A stretch of DNA of 64,000 nucleotides from Chenopodium formosanum. Lineage: Eukaryota > Streptophyta > Magnoliopsida > Caryophyllales > Amaranthaceae. The notes beneath the pieces were generated by a model that worked only from the letters and a program-made list of their open reading frames with translations, had not been told where the DNA came from and did not search any database. Position numbers and translations under genes: made by a program. Each line of letters starts with the position of its first letter. Position 1 is the first letter of the stretch. The stretch covers positions 37,883,398 through 37,947,397 of the forward strand of contig CM044869.1 in NCBI GenBank assembly GCA_024500155.1. The letters are read 5' to 3'. Shown here piece after piece: positions 47,761 to 58,676 of this stretch.

Positions 47761-48814
47761 TTTATTGTAATATGATTCTGTACATTCTATTATTATTATT
47801 AAGTATGAATATTTTCAAAGTAAATGATTTTCATGTAATAGTAAATAATAACACTTCTAAAGTAAATAAAATGATTTAATTTCACTTATTTTAGGTAGAA
47901 GAATGTCAGAGTTAATGAACAAACTAGAGCATCCAAAAGCTGAATATATATTGTTTTATGAGTTTGACAATGTATCCTTTCCTTGAAAATCAACAAAAGA
48001 ACAATTGACTATGTCATCTTATGTATGGTACATAGATGTGTTTTAATGTGGAATCATTTAATGATGGAGACTTGGGGTTGGCCAAGAGAAGAAATTTGTA
48101 TCGTGTAGAAATATGTGCTTCACTTATTTTGTCAGACATCAACTCAAATAAAGATGCCATTGTAGAAAAAGTTTCAAAGTTCAAAGTAAGCAAAAAACTT
48201 GATGCGGATGCTGAGTTTTCAGAGTTGAATGAAATGATATATGTGTCAGATTTTGTGAAAGAAAACAAGGACTGTGTGGAAAACATGAGCTTGTAGTTTA
48301 ACCAAGTGATTGACTATCTGGCTGTCAATGATTACAACCTAGTAAACAAAAGGTATGTAATTGCTAATTTTTTTTTTTTTTTTTTTTTTTTTTTGTTTTT
48401 GCAAATAAAATTATTCTAATGATAAACATATTACAGTGAAGTTGTAGGTTGGTTGGGTGAATCAATTGAAATAACAAGAGATGTTTGTAATACATTGTTG
48501 AATCAATGGAAAGTTACAGATATTATGATCACTGCTTGGGCTTTCCACCACAACTGTTACAAAAAAGTCGGAGAAAGGCATGAGAATCAGATAGTCAGAT
48601 TCTATGACTTTGGATTTGACCACATGGTAATAGATACAAAAATACAATAATACTTTGGATTTGCCTTCACGTTTATTGACTTGTTAGGTTTTTTTGTATT
48701 ATTCTATTTACTTTAAAGTGAAATGCCTTTACTTTGATTTCATGTTTTTCTTAAGGAGTTTGATCTATTGTTATTTTGTTTTAAATATGAATATTACTCT
48801 TCTTTGCCTGCTGC

Positions 48815-51800
48815 TGCTGCTGCTGCCTTGCCAACGCTGCTACTGCCCTGCCAAAGTTGCTGCTGCAACTGCTGCCTTGCCAAGGCTATTGCAGCTGTTG
48901 CTGCTGCAGTGCAGCTGCTTCCCTAACAAGTATGTTGCTACAGTTGTTGCTGTAATACCCGGTATTTTTAATGTATTTTATAAATTATTTATTTATTTAT
49001 GAAATATAAATCTTTTGGGTCAAATTATTTTAAGTATGGGATTTAAATAAAATGAGTTTTAAATTGATCAATACTTATTCTACAAAATTACAACTTATGT
49101 CCACAACAAGCCCAATCATTCTTTTTATTTATTTGGGCCAATTATCTCTCCCTTGTATTATCTCATATAAGCCCAAATGTCATTAATTTACCCTACATTA
49201 TAAATAACTCTTAAATCCCCAAAATTTCCCACACACAGAAAGTCAAATGGTCAAATGGATCTATTTCCTTTTCTTTTCTTTTTTTCTTTCTTTCTTTTCT
49301 CCTTTATTCTTTCACGTGGGATTTGCCATAGGGTTTCAAGTGCTGCTCCTCCCCACCCCACGCTACTGCCGTCGCCGAAAACGGCCAGCCGGCCGGTCGG
49401 CCACCGCCAGCAACCCCAGCCGGCCACGCCCTTCCCCTCTCCTATTTTCCTTCTCTTCTTTTTCTCTTGCCCCTTTATTTCCCGTGTGAGAACCACTTCT
49501 CATGGTGCTCGGTTCTTGCGTGGCTGCTTTTCCACCCGCCGAAAATCGGCGCGCCGCCACCCCTCACCACCGTCGTCATCATCATCATCACCCCTTTCTC
49601 ATCCTTCTCCTCTTTTGGCTTTATTTCTTCTATTTGTATAAGTAAATATATTAGTATTGGTTTTGAATTTTTATTATTGAAATTTGTTTAATTAGTATCA
49701 AAATTTATATTTTGATGGTTATAAACTAAAATTTCATATTATTGGTTTGGTTTTATTATCTATATTTCATACTTTATAAAGTTTGGGTTTTTGAAATATT
49801 AAAGATGAGATTTTTAGGGTTCTTTCATAAATTGATTTGGAGGTTTTGAATACCATTAATTTTTATTATTAACCAAGTATAAAGATATGATTTTGATGAG
49901 TTTTTAAGGAGTTTTTAACAAAGTATTAGTGCTGGAAATTTATTTAAAGTAGTAGAATTGTGATTTTAATAAAAGGGTTTAATTACCCATTGAAAGAGAG
50001 ACTAATTAAGGGCTTTTAAGATAATTTTCAGATTATTATAAGTTGTTTAAAGTGAATTTAAGTTGCTGGAAATTGTGTATATAAAGGTAATTGATGTAGT
50101 TTTCTTGTACCTTTATGTAGGAGACTTGGTTCGGGAATTGTTGTAGCGTACTCAGCTATTTTAAGAGCTTATTTGAGGTACGTAAGTGTACACGGAAATT
50201 TATTAAGCGTGTAGAAACATGCTAGGATTTATTTAAGTGATTCCAAGTTAGTGTCATGCTAGGAATTGGTTGGAATGGTTGAATTGAAATGAGATTGGTG
50301 ATATGAATTAGATTGATTGAATTAAGAATGGTTTTGGTAAATTATTTGTGAAGCATGATTGGTTGAAATAAATTATTTATTGGATTGGTGATTGAAAATA
50401 GATAATTGGGCACGTTGTATATGAACAATACTTTTACTGTTGGCATGATAATGAGCATGTTTAATTAAACTAAATGCTTAATTTGGTTTGGAATATTGAA
50501 AAGGAATTTTATGATGGTTCATATAATTTTTTATTGATGCTATAAGCATGAGGAAGGAACTATTTAAGTGTCTTGTACACGAGGAATAAATTATATTTTT
50601 GGTGCCTTACTGCAATTAAGGTGTTTATAACACCAAGGGATAGGTATTGTGGCGCATTATGCATTTAAGGTGTCTTTGACACCGAGGTAGATTAAAAAGG
50701 GTTCAACATTAAATATTATGTGGTCACTAATTATTCAAGAATTAAATTGGTATGTTTAGTTGTTTGAATAATTATAATGATTGATTGTATTATGGTTTGA
50801 GAGTCATCACCAACTCTAAAAATATGTAAAACAACGTATAGTGAAAGAGATTACGCACCAAAACTCTTGGAACGTATATACCTTGAGTATGAACACATGG
50901 GGGGAGTTATGGGGTTTTATATTTAACCATAACTTCTACTGGGAGTACAGGACGCTGTATATTCCTTTTTATTATTATGCACAGGAATTCCGCCACTTAT
51001 GAGTGGTTCTTTTATACTAGCACAGTTAGCTCCTGTGTTAGTATCCCTTTATTGGGGCAGGTTAGGGGGGAAACACGTTCGATGCGTAATCAAGATAAAT
51101 AAATAAATTAGTTATTTATTGAGGGTCATGCTGAATGTTGTATGCTTGTAAGCAGGTACAACAAGGTAAGTTGTGTGATGATAGGGTGAAAGCATGTTAG
51201 TGTGTTTTATTTACGCTTATGTATTCAGCATTGCTGATTGTGTGTTTGTGTGTTTTGTTGGCCTTATCTTTATCTTGGCCTTACGACGACCCATTTCTAA
51301 TGGCGAGTAGTGGGGACAAGTAAAGAGGAGCTTTTCAAGTGATGAGGCATATTCATGATGAGCATGAATGAAGAGCGAATCATGCTTAGTTTCTATAAGA
51401 TTATGATGTGGTTTATTGCTTGAATTGTTACATTATATTATGCTTGTGAGACTAACGCAAAGGTTTTTAAGTATTTGTTCGATTTTAATAAGGGCCTACA
51501 ATGGTTCCAAGTTGTAGGTTGACTTCGTTTGACTTTGGTTTGACTTTACTTTCGTTTTGGTTGACTTTTAAGGTTGACTTGTTTTAAATGTTTTTAAAAA
51601 TAGTCTTCCACTGTGTGTCTTTGATAATTGTCTTAGCCATTTTCATGGTGGCAATAATGTCTTAGATTTTTCTATTTTGAGTTTTAAAAAGAGCAAAACA
51701 GGTATTTTAAATGAAAGGAATTTCTAGGGTGTTACAGTTGTCATGCCATTGCTTGTTGTTACTATACTACTTCTGATATGCTGCATGATGTTGCAATGCT

Positions 51801-51870
51801 ACTTCTACTCTGCCTCATGTTGTTGCAATGCTACTTTTGCTCTGCAACTTGATGTTGTTCTCTTGCTGCT
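48815..51870. repeat. TGCTGC/TTGCC-rich array in a C48-pseudogene intron, split by a solo LTR
   Basis: 48815-48950 is built of CTG repeats and TGCTGCCTTGCCAA-type units; the same texture resumes at 51737-51870 (TTGTTGCAATGCTACTT units). The 2.8-kb solo LTR inserted between the two halves. Confidence 0.75.
48951..51736 (+). repeat. Solo LTR of a Ty3/gypsy (chromovirus-like) retrotransposon
   Basis: 2786 bases from TGTAATACCCGG to GGGTGTTACA, with 5-bp duplication GTTGC/GTTGT (4 of 5). TATA box TTATAAATAA at 49198-49207. A GC-rich stretch (CCAGCCGGCCGGTCGGCCACC) at 49360-49560 gives spurious open frames. No PBS, gag or pol. Assignment to a Tekay/Del-like family rests on the TGTAATACCC...GGGTGTTACA ends and length, so it is tentative. 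Confidence 0.8.
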
Positions 51871-52440
51871 TGCTATGTGTTTGTTAAACTTTAAGTAAAA
51901 TTGCATGTAATATCGTTGAAGTGATAACCTTATATAGAATAATATAGTTAGTAGCTTGCTTGTAGGAATTAGAATTAGATATTGATAAACCTAAATTAAC
52001 TTAGAACAAATTTGTGGGAAGCTTTACTGTTTTTTTGAAAGCAAATGGGAAAAAGGGAGTAACCCAACTCCAAAAGATTTGGGAAGAATAGACAAAAACT
52101 CAAACATTGGACTTGGAAGCAGCTGAGTGTGTAAGTTAAAGAAACTTTTTTAAAGTAAATACAACATTATTTAAAGTTAAAGTAGATATCTTAAAAGTAA
52201 ATAAATAATTATTTAAATATAAGGATTGAATAATTTGATTTGCAGGTATTTTTTCCTTATGAAGAAGGAAGAAAATTATTTACTTGTTGTCATAAACTTT
52301 AGAAATGAAATAATTGATCAATTGGACAGCACAGAGTACGAGGATACCGAGGAATGAGATTCAACCAAGAGATTTATTAATGAGATAGTAAGCATAATAA
52401 TATAAGTTAAATTTAGGTAGTATATTGTTTTTCATTGTTA

Positions 52441-52711
52441 CTCCCTCCATTTTTAAATACTTGCTCTATTTCTCCATGCGTGGAGTTTTAGGAGAAATTA
52501 GGAAAAGTAATAAAATAAGGAGGAAGTGGGTTTGGTGGAAGGTAAATTGGAGGAGATAGAATAAAAAAGTAATAAAGATAACTATATTAGGTCCCACTAG
52601 TTGAGAGAAATAAATTAAATATTGTAAAATCTTTCTAAATAAGGAAATAGAGCAAGTATTTAAAAACGACCGGAAATAGAAAGTGGAGCAAGTTTTTAAA
52701 AACAGAGGGAG
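52441..52711. mobile_element. Stowaway MITE (271 bp)
   Basis: Ends CTCCCTCCATTTTTAAATAC and its inverse (ending ACAGAGGGAG), TA duplications at 52439-52440 and 52712-52713. Located in an intron of the C48 pseudogene, before the exon split by the young LTR element. Confidence 0.93.
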
Positions 52712-52743
52712 TATCTAATAACAATATATATGTTGCAGGTATT

Positions 52744-54484
52744 TGACGTGGGGAAAACTATGTCGTTGAACTAATCCTCCCTACGGTCAAACAAATTTAT
52801 AATCACTCAACTACCTAAATACAAGTATAGAGGTAAGTCAAGGGTCGAACCACTAGGAACGGTTATGTTCAAGTATTTCTAATTAATGCCTAAGCTAGGT
52901 CGAAGTCTAAAGTGAAAGGTAACATTATTCTACTTCCTAAATCAAGAACCAAACAAATGAAACACTAGGGAGTGGGGATCAACATGCATTCATGATAATC
53001 AAGCTAATTAGGGAGTCAAGCAATCCAAGCAATGCAAAGACAAATAGTAGGAGCAATTAGGGGCATTCAACTAATCATCCTCACACTCTCTAACATAGAT
53101 TTCTCTAGTGCTAAACAATATGAAGAAACATAATCAAATACTCAACTAATTATGATCAAACCGATATCAAGTGGTCATGTCAATCAATTCAATCATGCAA
53201 TCAATGCTAGCAATCATGGTTAGCTACTCCAATCAAACTTATGCAACTTGCAAACCTCTATGAATCAATTTAATCACAACACAAGAACTACTCAAATTCC
53301 CAAATCAACCTCAATCCATCAACCACACATGTTTACCCACACCCTAGCAAGTAAACTACTCAAGAAACATCATCATCAAATCTACTATCAACTATAGAGA
53401 ACAAGAATCAACAAAATATCAAGAACAATTAATCTAATCAAACATCAAATATCAAAATCAAACCAAACAAACATCAAATTAAACAAAGCAATTGAATGAG
53501 ATAGAGTTTAGAAATGCTCATTGATAATTAGGAAGATCTCCAACACAATTGTCACACTTGCATCTTCAATCTCTCAATCACCATTGAAATTCTTCACTTT
53601 CTCTCTCTAAAACTACTCCTAAACTAGCCTAATCTAGAAAGAGAAGCTCTCAACCTAAGAGAGAGAAAACTATTCTAAAATTAAAGAATTACATGAATGA
53701 AGAATAAAGGAAACCAAAAACTATATAAACAAAAGGAGAAAAGAAGCTTAAAAATCGTAAAAGACCCGGAAACCCGCGCCCGCGTAGAAATCGGCCGCGC
53801 CCGCGGAGGGGAACGGACACCCCGATATCCGCGCCCGCGGCCCAAGCCCGCGCCCGCGGGGCTCAGGCCCGTGCCCTCGGGGAGCTCTCGGGACAACCGC
53901 GGGTGCTTACTGCCCAAATACGGCAGTTTTGGAGCAGCAGCAACCCCGCGCCCGCGGGTACTGTAGCCCGCGCCCGCGGCAGTTTTCCTGGGCCAACTTC
54001 AGAAGGCTGTAACTCCCGATCTAAGAATCGTATGAAGGCGTGCTACCTATCATTGGAAATCTCTTCAAGTCTAGTTTCCAACCCAACTTGAATCACCCTT
54101 ATCCGATCTGTAGAACTTGAGATATGATTAAAACAATGCACAAAGGTCCTATTTGATACTTTGCAATCCTTCGTTTTCCTTTGTTTCAAACTCAAATTCA
54201 ATTCCGAAAAGTGCATATTGATCCTAGTGGGTGCTATTTTCAATTCCCATGCATATAGCCCACGACGTACCTACAAAAAAAGACAAAGAAACGGAGAAGC
54301 AAGAGAAATAGCCGAGAAATGAATAAAATAGTAAGAAAAACATTAAAAGTGCGCATTTCTCTAAAATAATACAAAAGCACGCAAATCAAGCTTTATTACG
54401 TAAAAACACGAAATAAAAGGCTAAAAACAAGCATAGAAATATAAAGAAAACATAGCCTAAAGGTGTCATAAATGGCACGGATCA
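52744..54484 (-). repeat. 3' LTR of the LARD element (left copy)
   Basis: On the minus strand TGATCCGTGCC to CCCCACGTCA. A GC-rich palindromic block lies at 53765-53985 and a TATA-like TTTATATAGT (minus) near 53719-53728. The short frames 53681-53917, 53697-53966, 53903-54091 and 54043-54243 all recur in the other LTR and are not genes. Confidence 0.95.
53765..53985. repeat. Array of CGCGCCCGCGG palindromes in the LARD LTR
   Basis: About eight copies or variants of (C)CGCGCCCGCGG in 220 bases, in an LTR that is otherwise about two-thirds AT. The same array is in the other LTR (59698-59918) with only single-base differences. It lies directly upstream of the minus-strand TATA-like site. Confidence 0.9.
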
Positions 54485-56788
54485 AATTCCCCTAAGCTAA
54501 ACTTTTGCTCGTTCTCGAGCAAAACAAAATCCAACCCTAGGGAAAAATGATGACATTATTCAAGCAAAAAAAGAAACAAGAGAAGTAGAGAAGAAGGGAA
54601 TATACACTAACTCACTTTCGTAGGAATCACGGTCAATTTTAGCAACTAAAGACAAGCCATTTAAACCCCTAGATCGCCCTAGAGGACGAGTGATGATCTC
54701 GTAAGGGTATCCTAAGAGTTTAACCCATAACTCCCATAATAAAACAAACAAGGCAAAGCATGAAAAAAAATCAAGACAAAAGCAAAACAAACACATGTTC
54801 ATGAAAGGACTTTTCCAAATGTTCAAGCACAAATGAATGCAAATCTTTCTAACAAGTAAAGGAGTGCACACTATAAGATACCTAAGGTTGATTGAAACAT
54901 AAATATGCTAAGCATAGGAACTAGTTATCACACTCCACTTTCATCCCAAACGGTCTTACCGCGTTCCCCCTACTAATCTCATATCTCCCCTTAGTGAGCA
55001 TCTCATAGATTCCGCGAAGGAACCGGAAAAAAAATCAAATTTTTGGCTACTCGACATCTTGACTTCGCATCCCCTTTCCTTAGGCAATGACCCATGATTC
55101 CCTCCCCCGAATAATGACTCAACTTTCTAGGTCGAAAGGTCTTTCCCCAAGGTTGTAACGTAAGGCATAAAGGGTGAAGGTAGGCTAAAATTTTCAAAAT
55201 TTGGCGGTTTTCCTAAAAAGTGAAGCAAAAGGGTGATCAATCCTTAACAACACGATCAAGAAATCACCAAAAAAAAGCAACACCCCCAAGCTTATTTGAA
55301 GCTATACTCACAAGAAATATATACAAAAAGCGTAAACGCTTCTCCCCCAAGCTTAAATGAAGCATTGTCCTCAATGCTTAGAAGGAGAAAAGAATACATC
55401 AAAATATTTTTGAATTTTCACTTTTTTTCAATTTTTTTTTTGTTTTTTTTACTTAAACTTGCAATGTCCTCGCCTTTTGCTAAATTCGGACGGCTTTTTC
55501 TATAATACAATTTATTAGTCCATGCCTTTTATGATTAAGGATGGCTTTTACTCAAACACTTGCCATTATTCACAAAGAAAACTTAACACAATCTTGCACT
55601 CATAAAAACAAAACATCTAACTTCACCACCACAAACTCCATCAAATATGATCAATTTGCTTCCCAAAAACAAGAAAAGAAAGAAAATGAAACAAAAGGCC
55701 AAAGATCTAAAGATGTGGCTTGAAAAGAAGGAAATAGGCTCAAATGGTTGCAAGAAGACAAATGGAACCCAAAAACAAATATGAATCAAACTAACCTAAA
55801 AATGAAAAATACCACCCCGAAAAAGGTGCCTTTTTCCTCCCTAGATAGCTCGGTCTCGGGTTTAAGAATCATACATCAAGCTTTATAGATTAGGCTTGCA
55901 AAGTCAAGGACACCATGCCGCTCATGCAAGAATATGATGAAAGCTTGAACAAATATAAATCTCACATGGTTGTAGCAAAAACTCACTAAGGTTGTCAAAT
56001 CGAAGATAGGGAGCAACTACCAAACATGCCACAAACAAGTAGAATCCGGCTTCATGATCCCCCTAGTTCTAGACAACTACCTTAGCATGCTTTATCCTAG
56101 AATCAACCAAACGTAATCTCAAACCGTGCACACCACTACCATTTAGGAAGAAAAGCATTCAATTATGCAAGTCCAAATGTTATTATGTCCAAAGCAAGAA
56201 CAAAACAAAACACATTGCAAATTTTCCTTGATAGAAACAAAAATCTTTTTGGAGTTTTTCAAAATATAAGAACATGGAAAAGCATATACAAAGGTGCATA
56301 GCATATATGAATCAACATCCCACCAAACATGATAGAATACCCTCCTCCAAGCTTGAATGAGACATTACACTCAAACATAAATCATATAATCCATGGGAGG
56401 GGAACACAAGGAGATCAATCCAACAAACCATCATATGTCCAACAAGTCATCATCCACTAGAGAAAGAGCAAGGAAGGATATTACCGGATATTAGGTGGGT
56501 GTAAATACCCGCAAATGACCCAATTTTACCCTTTCAAGGCTAACAACCTCCAATATTGAACTTGCCTTCCTTATGCTAGCAAAAATAAGAGTCAACCTTC
56601 CTTGATTCTTGATCCATATTGAAGCACCAAAGTATATCAAGTCATGTACCTAGAAAAAGGCACACAAACATTTCCATGAGATAAAATCTAATCTAAAAAG
56701 AAAATAAAATGAAAGCAATAAAACATGGGTTACTTCCCGAGAAAGGCTTGCTTAAGGTCCAAGCATGACCGCTCTAGAAAATAATAAT
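54485..56788 (-). other. Non-coding 3' internal region of the LARD element
   Basis: 2.3 kb between the ORFs and the 3' LTR, A-rich on the plus strand, no supported coding frame on either strand. Contains CCCCCAAGCTT-type pieces repeated around 55286, 55345 and 56344. Confidence 0.6.
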
Positions 56789-57406
56789 TCAACGCACGCA
56801 AGAGCTTGTCAAATACACTACTACACATTTCATATGATAGAAGGTAGGCAAATGACGGGATAAGAACGTGCAACAAGATTGTTGCACGTAAGTGAGAAGG
56901 GAGATGCCAAAAGAAAGAAGAAGAGGGATCAAAAGGAAAATAAGAAAATAAGAAGAAGAAGGGGGAATAAAAGAATGGAAAGAAAAGGAAAAAGGCAAAT
57001 CCTCCTCACTAGAATATTTTTGGGTGACAACATCACCCTTTTCCTCAACAATAGACGAATGAGGGACATTAAGATCATCATAGACAAGGGAGTCCCCAAT
57101 AGGCTTATCAACAAAGGAAGGGAGAAAAATAGGGCAATAGGGGATGTGGTAAAACCTTTGAGAAAAAGGGGTATGAGAAATAGGCAAAGGGTTCGCGACT
57201 CCCTCAACACAAGGTCTCACATCGCCAATGAGGGCATGAAAATCAATCATAGAGTCCTCAAATGAAGTCCTCTCACAATCGACATCTCCCTCAAGCTCAA
57301 AAACTCCAAAGGAATCAACCTCATCCTTCTTTGCACCACAATAAACAACTTTTCCTTCCACAAACTCAAAACCCAAGTCCTCAAAACCATGCATGAATGG
57401 ATGCAA
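56789..57406 (-). CDS. LARD downstream ORF with a hydrophobic segment
   Basis: 205 codons, beginning MHPFMHGFEDLGFEFVEGKV. Not recognised. An acidic N-terminal half is followed by SSYFLIFLLIPLLLSFGISL, a strong membrane-helix candidate, and a Cys-containing tail. It was probably once continuous with the ORF upstream (57457-58565): the two are separated by one stop and a 23-bp tandem duplication (57399-57421 and 57422-57444) that shifts the frame. Structural or envelope-like function is only a guess. Confidence 0.45.
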   Translation of the reverse strand: MHPFMHGFEDLGFEFVEGKVVYCGAKKDEVDSFGVFELEGDVDCERTSFEDSMIDFHALIGDVRPCVEGVANPLPISHTPFSQRFYHIPYCPIFLPSFVDKPIGDSLVYDDLNVPHSSIVEEKGDVVTQKYSSEEDLPFSFSFHSFIPPSSSYFLIFLLIPLLLSFGISLLTYVQQSCCTFLSRHLPTFYHMKCVVVYLTSSCVR

Positions 57407-57456
57407 ATATAACTCAAAATTGGATGCAAATATAACTCAAAATCATATCTCTCCCA

Positions 57457-58565
57457 TTAAGCATCATCAATGAACTCACTTAGAAGGCTATGGGTTTTCA
57501 TTTGACTCTCAATAAACACATTGGACATAACCTCAAACAAGTCCAAACACTCATGGATAGCAGAGTCACATTCATACACTTGAGGCTCATCATAATCAAC
57601 CAAGGAAGAGGAGTTTAAATTCACAAAATCATCATAATCATCATCACTCTCAACTCCCTTTCCTTCACTCCTATGCTCAACAATAGGATCCTCACACACT
57701 CTTGGTTGTTCAAAATGATCATCATCATCATCCTCAACACACACATCAATTGAGATTTTTCACAAACAAGCATCAAGGATGACAATTGGCTTTCTAACTC
57801 ATCTTTTCTTCTCTTTCCTTCCTCAAGACGCTCCTCATTCTTTTTCATTATCTCTAATTGACCTCTCATAGATTGAAGAATCATCTCCTTACTAGTCCCA
57901 AGATCATCATCAAGCTCAATGTGCCTAATTTGAGACTCAAATATATTAACAAGAGATTCAAAAGATGTAGAAGGTTGAGGCTCAACAAGGGAAGAAGAAG
58001 TACAACCAAGATTGGAAGAATCAACATTAAGATCATGAGCATATACATCACATTGGGGAGCGGGGGCACAATCAAGGACATGAGATTCATCATCAAGGGA
58101 ACGAAGCACATCACAAGAAGGCATGGTAAATAATGAAGAATATTGAAACACACCATTAGCATCAACTTGAGCATGCACCTCATCATCTTGAACAAAAGGG
58201 GAAATAGAGTTGAAATCATGCGTTCTAGGTTCACTAATGGGATCATGTGACAAATCATGGGAAATCATGCTAACATTAGAAGAATCAAGACATTGCACAT
58301 CAATATTAGGAACATGATTATCCCTATTATAGACATCCCTAGCAAACCAAACATAAAAATCCCAAGCATCATCAATTGACAATGCTCTAAATTCACCATT
58401 ATACATGCATTCAACTTCATCCCTAGTTTGCTCATTCAAACCAAAATAACAAATCTCACAAGCCTCCCAAATATTGCAACAATTACAATCAAGAAATCCC
58501 TCTAGTCTATTAAAATATTCACAAAAAGGCTCATTGTCAAATTGAGGAAATGAGAGACATGCCAT
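57457..58565 (-). CDS. LARD gag-like protein (with an internal frame change)
   Basis: Starts MACLSFPQFDNEPFCEYFNR at 58565, then NIWEACEICYFGLNEQTRDE and LSIDDAWDFYVWFARDVYN, the pattern of gag-like proteins in plant non-autonomous gypsy-type elements. About 260 residues later comes a coiled coil (LEIMKKNEERLEEGKRRKDE). Near 57745 the frame must change by one to continue into VEDDDDDHFEQPRVCEDP and run to the stop at 57457; in the original frame it ends at 57621 with unlikely residues. The frame change could be mutation or programmed. No zinc knuckle is visible. Likely packages the element's own or a partner's RNA, by analogy only. Confidence 0.65.
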
Positions 58566-58654
58566 TTTTTACAATGCAAACAAAAAGAAATAAAAGAAAA
58601 GTATACACAAAGACCTAGACTCAAGCAATCAAAAACACTCAAACATAGACACCG

Positions 58655-58673
58655 TTCCCCGGCAACGGCGCCA
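58655..58673 (-). promoter_or_regulatory. Primer-binding site (tRNA-Asp type) of the LARD element
   Basis: The minus strand reads TGGCGCCGTTGCCGGGGAA, three bases inside the 5' LTR, the PBS typical of Athila/Tat-related gypsy elements. Confidence 0.92.
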
Positions 58674-58676
58674 TTT

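Noticed and set aside
48815..48950. Possible polyglutamine/polyalanine coding repeat
   Set aside because: Located in an intron position of the pseudogene and continued beyond an inserted LTR; no frame joins exons.
49247..49691. Several overlapping frames of 65-128 codons
   Set aside because: All fall in the GC-rich part of the gypsy-type solo LTR; Pro/Arg/Ser-rich in every frame on both strands, so produced by composition.
53681..54243. Four frames of 62-89 codons, repeated at 59614-60176
   Set aside because: They are in the LARD LTRs (both copies) over the CGCGCCCGCGG array; not genes.
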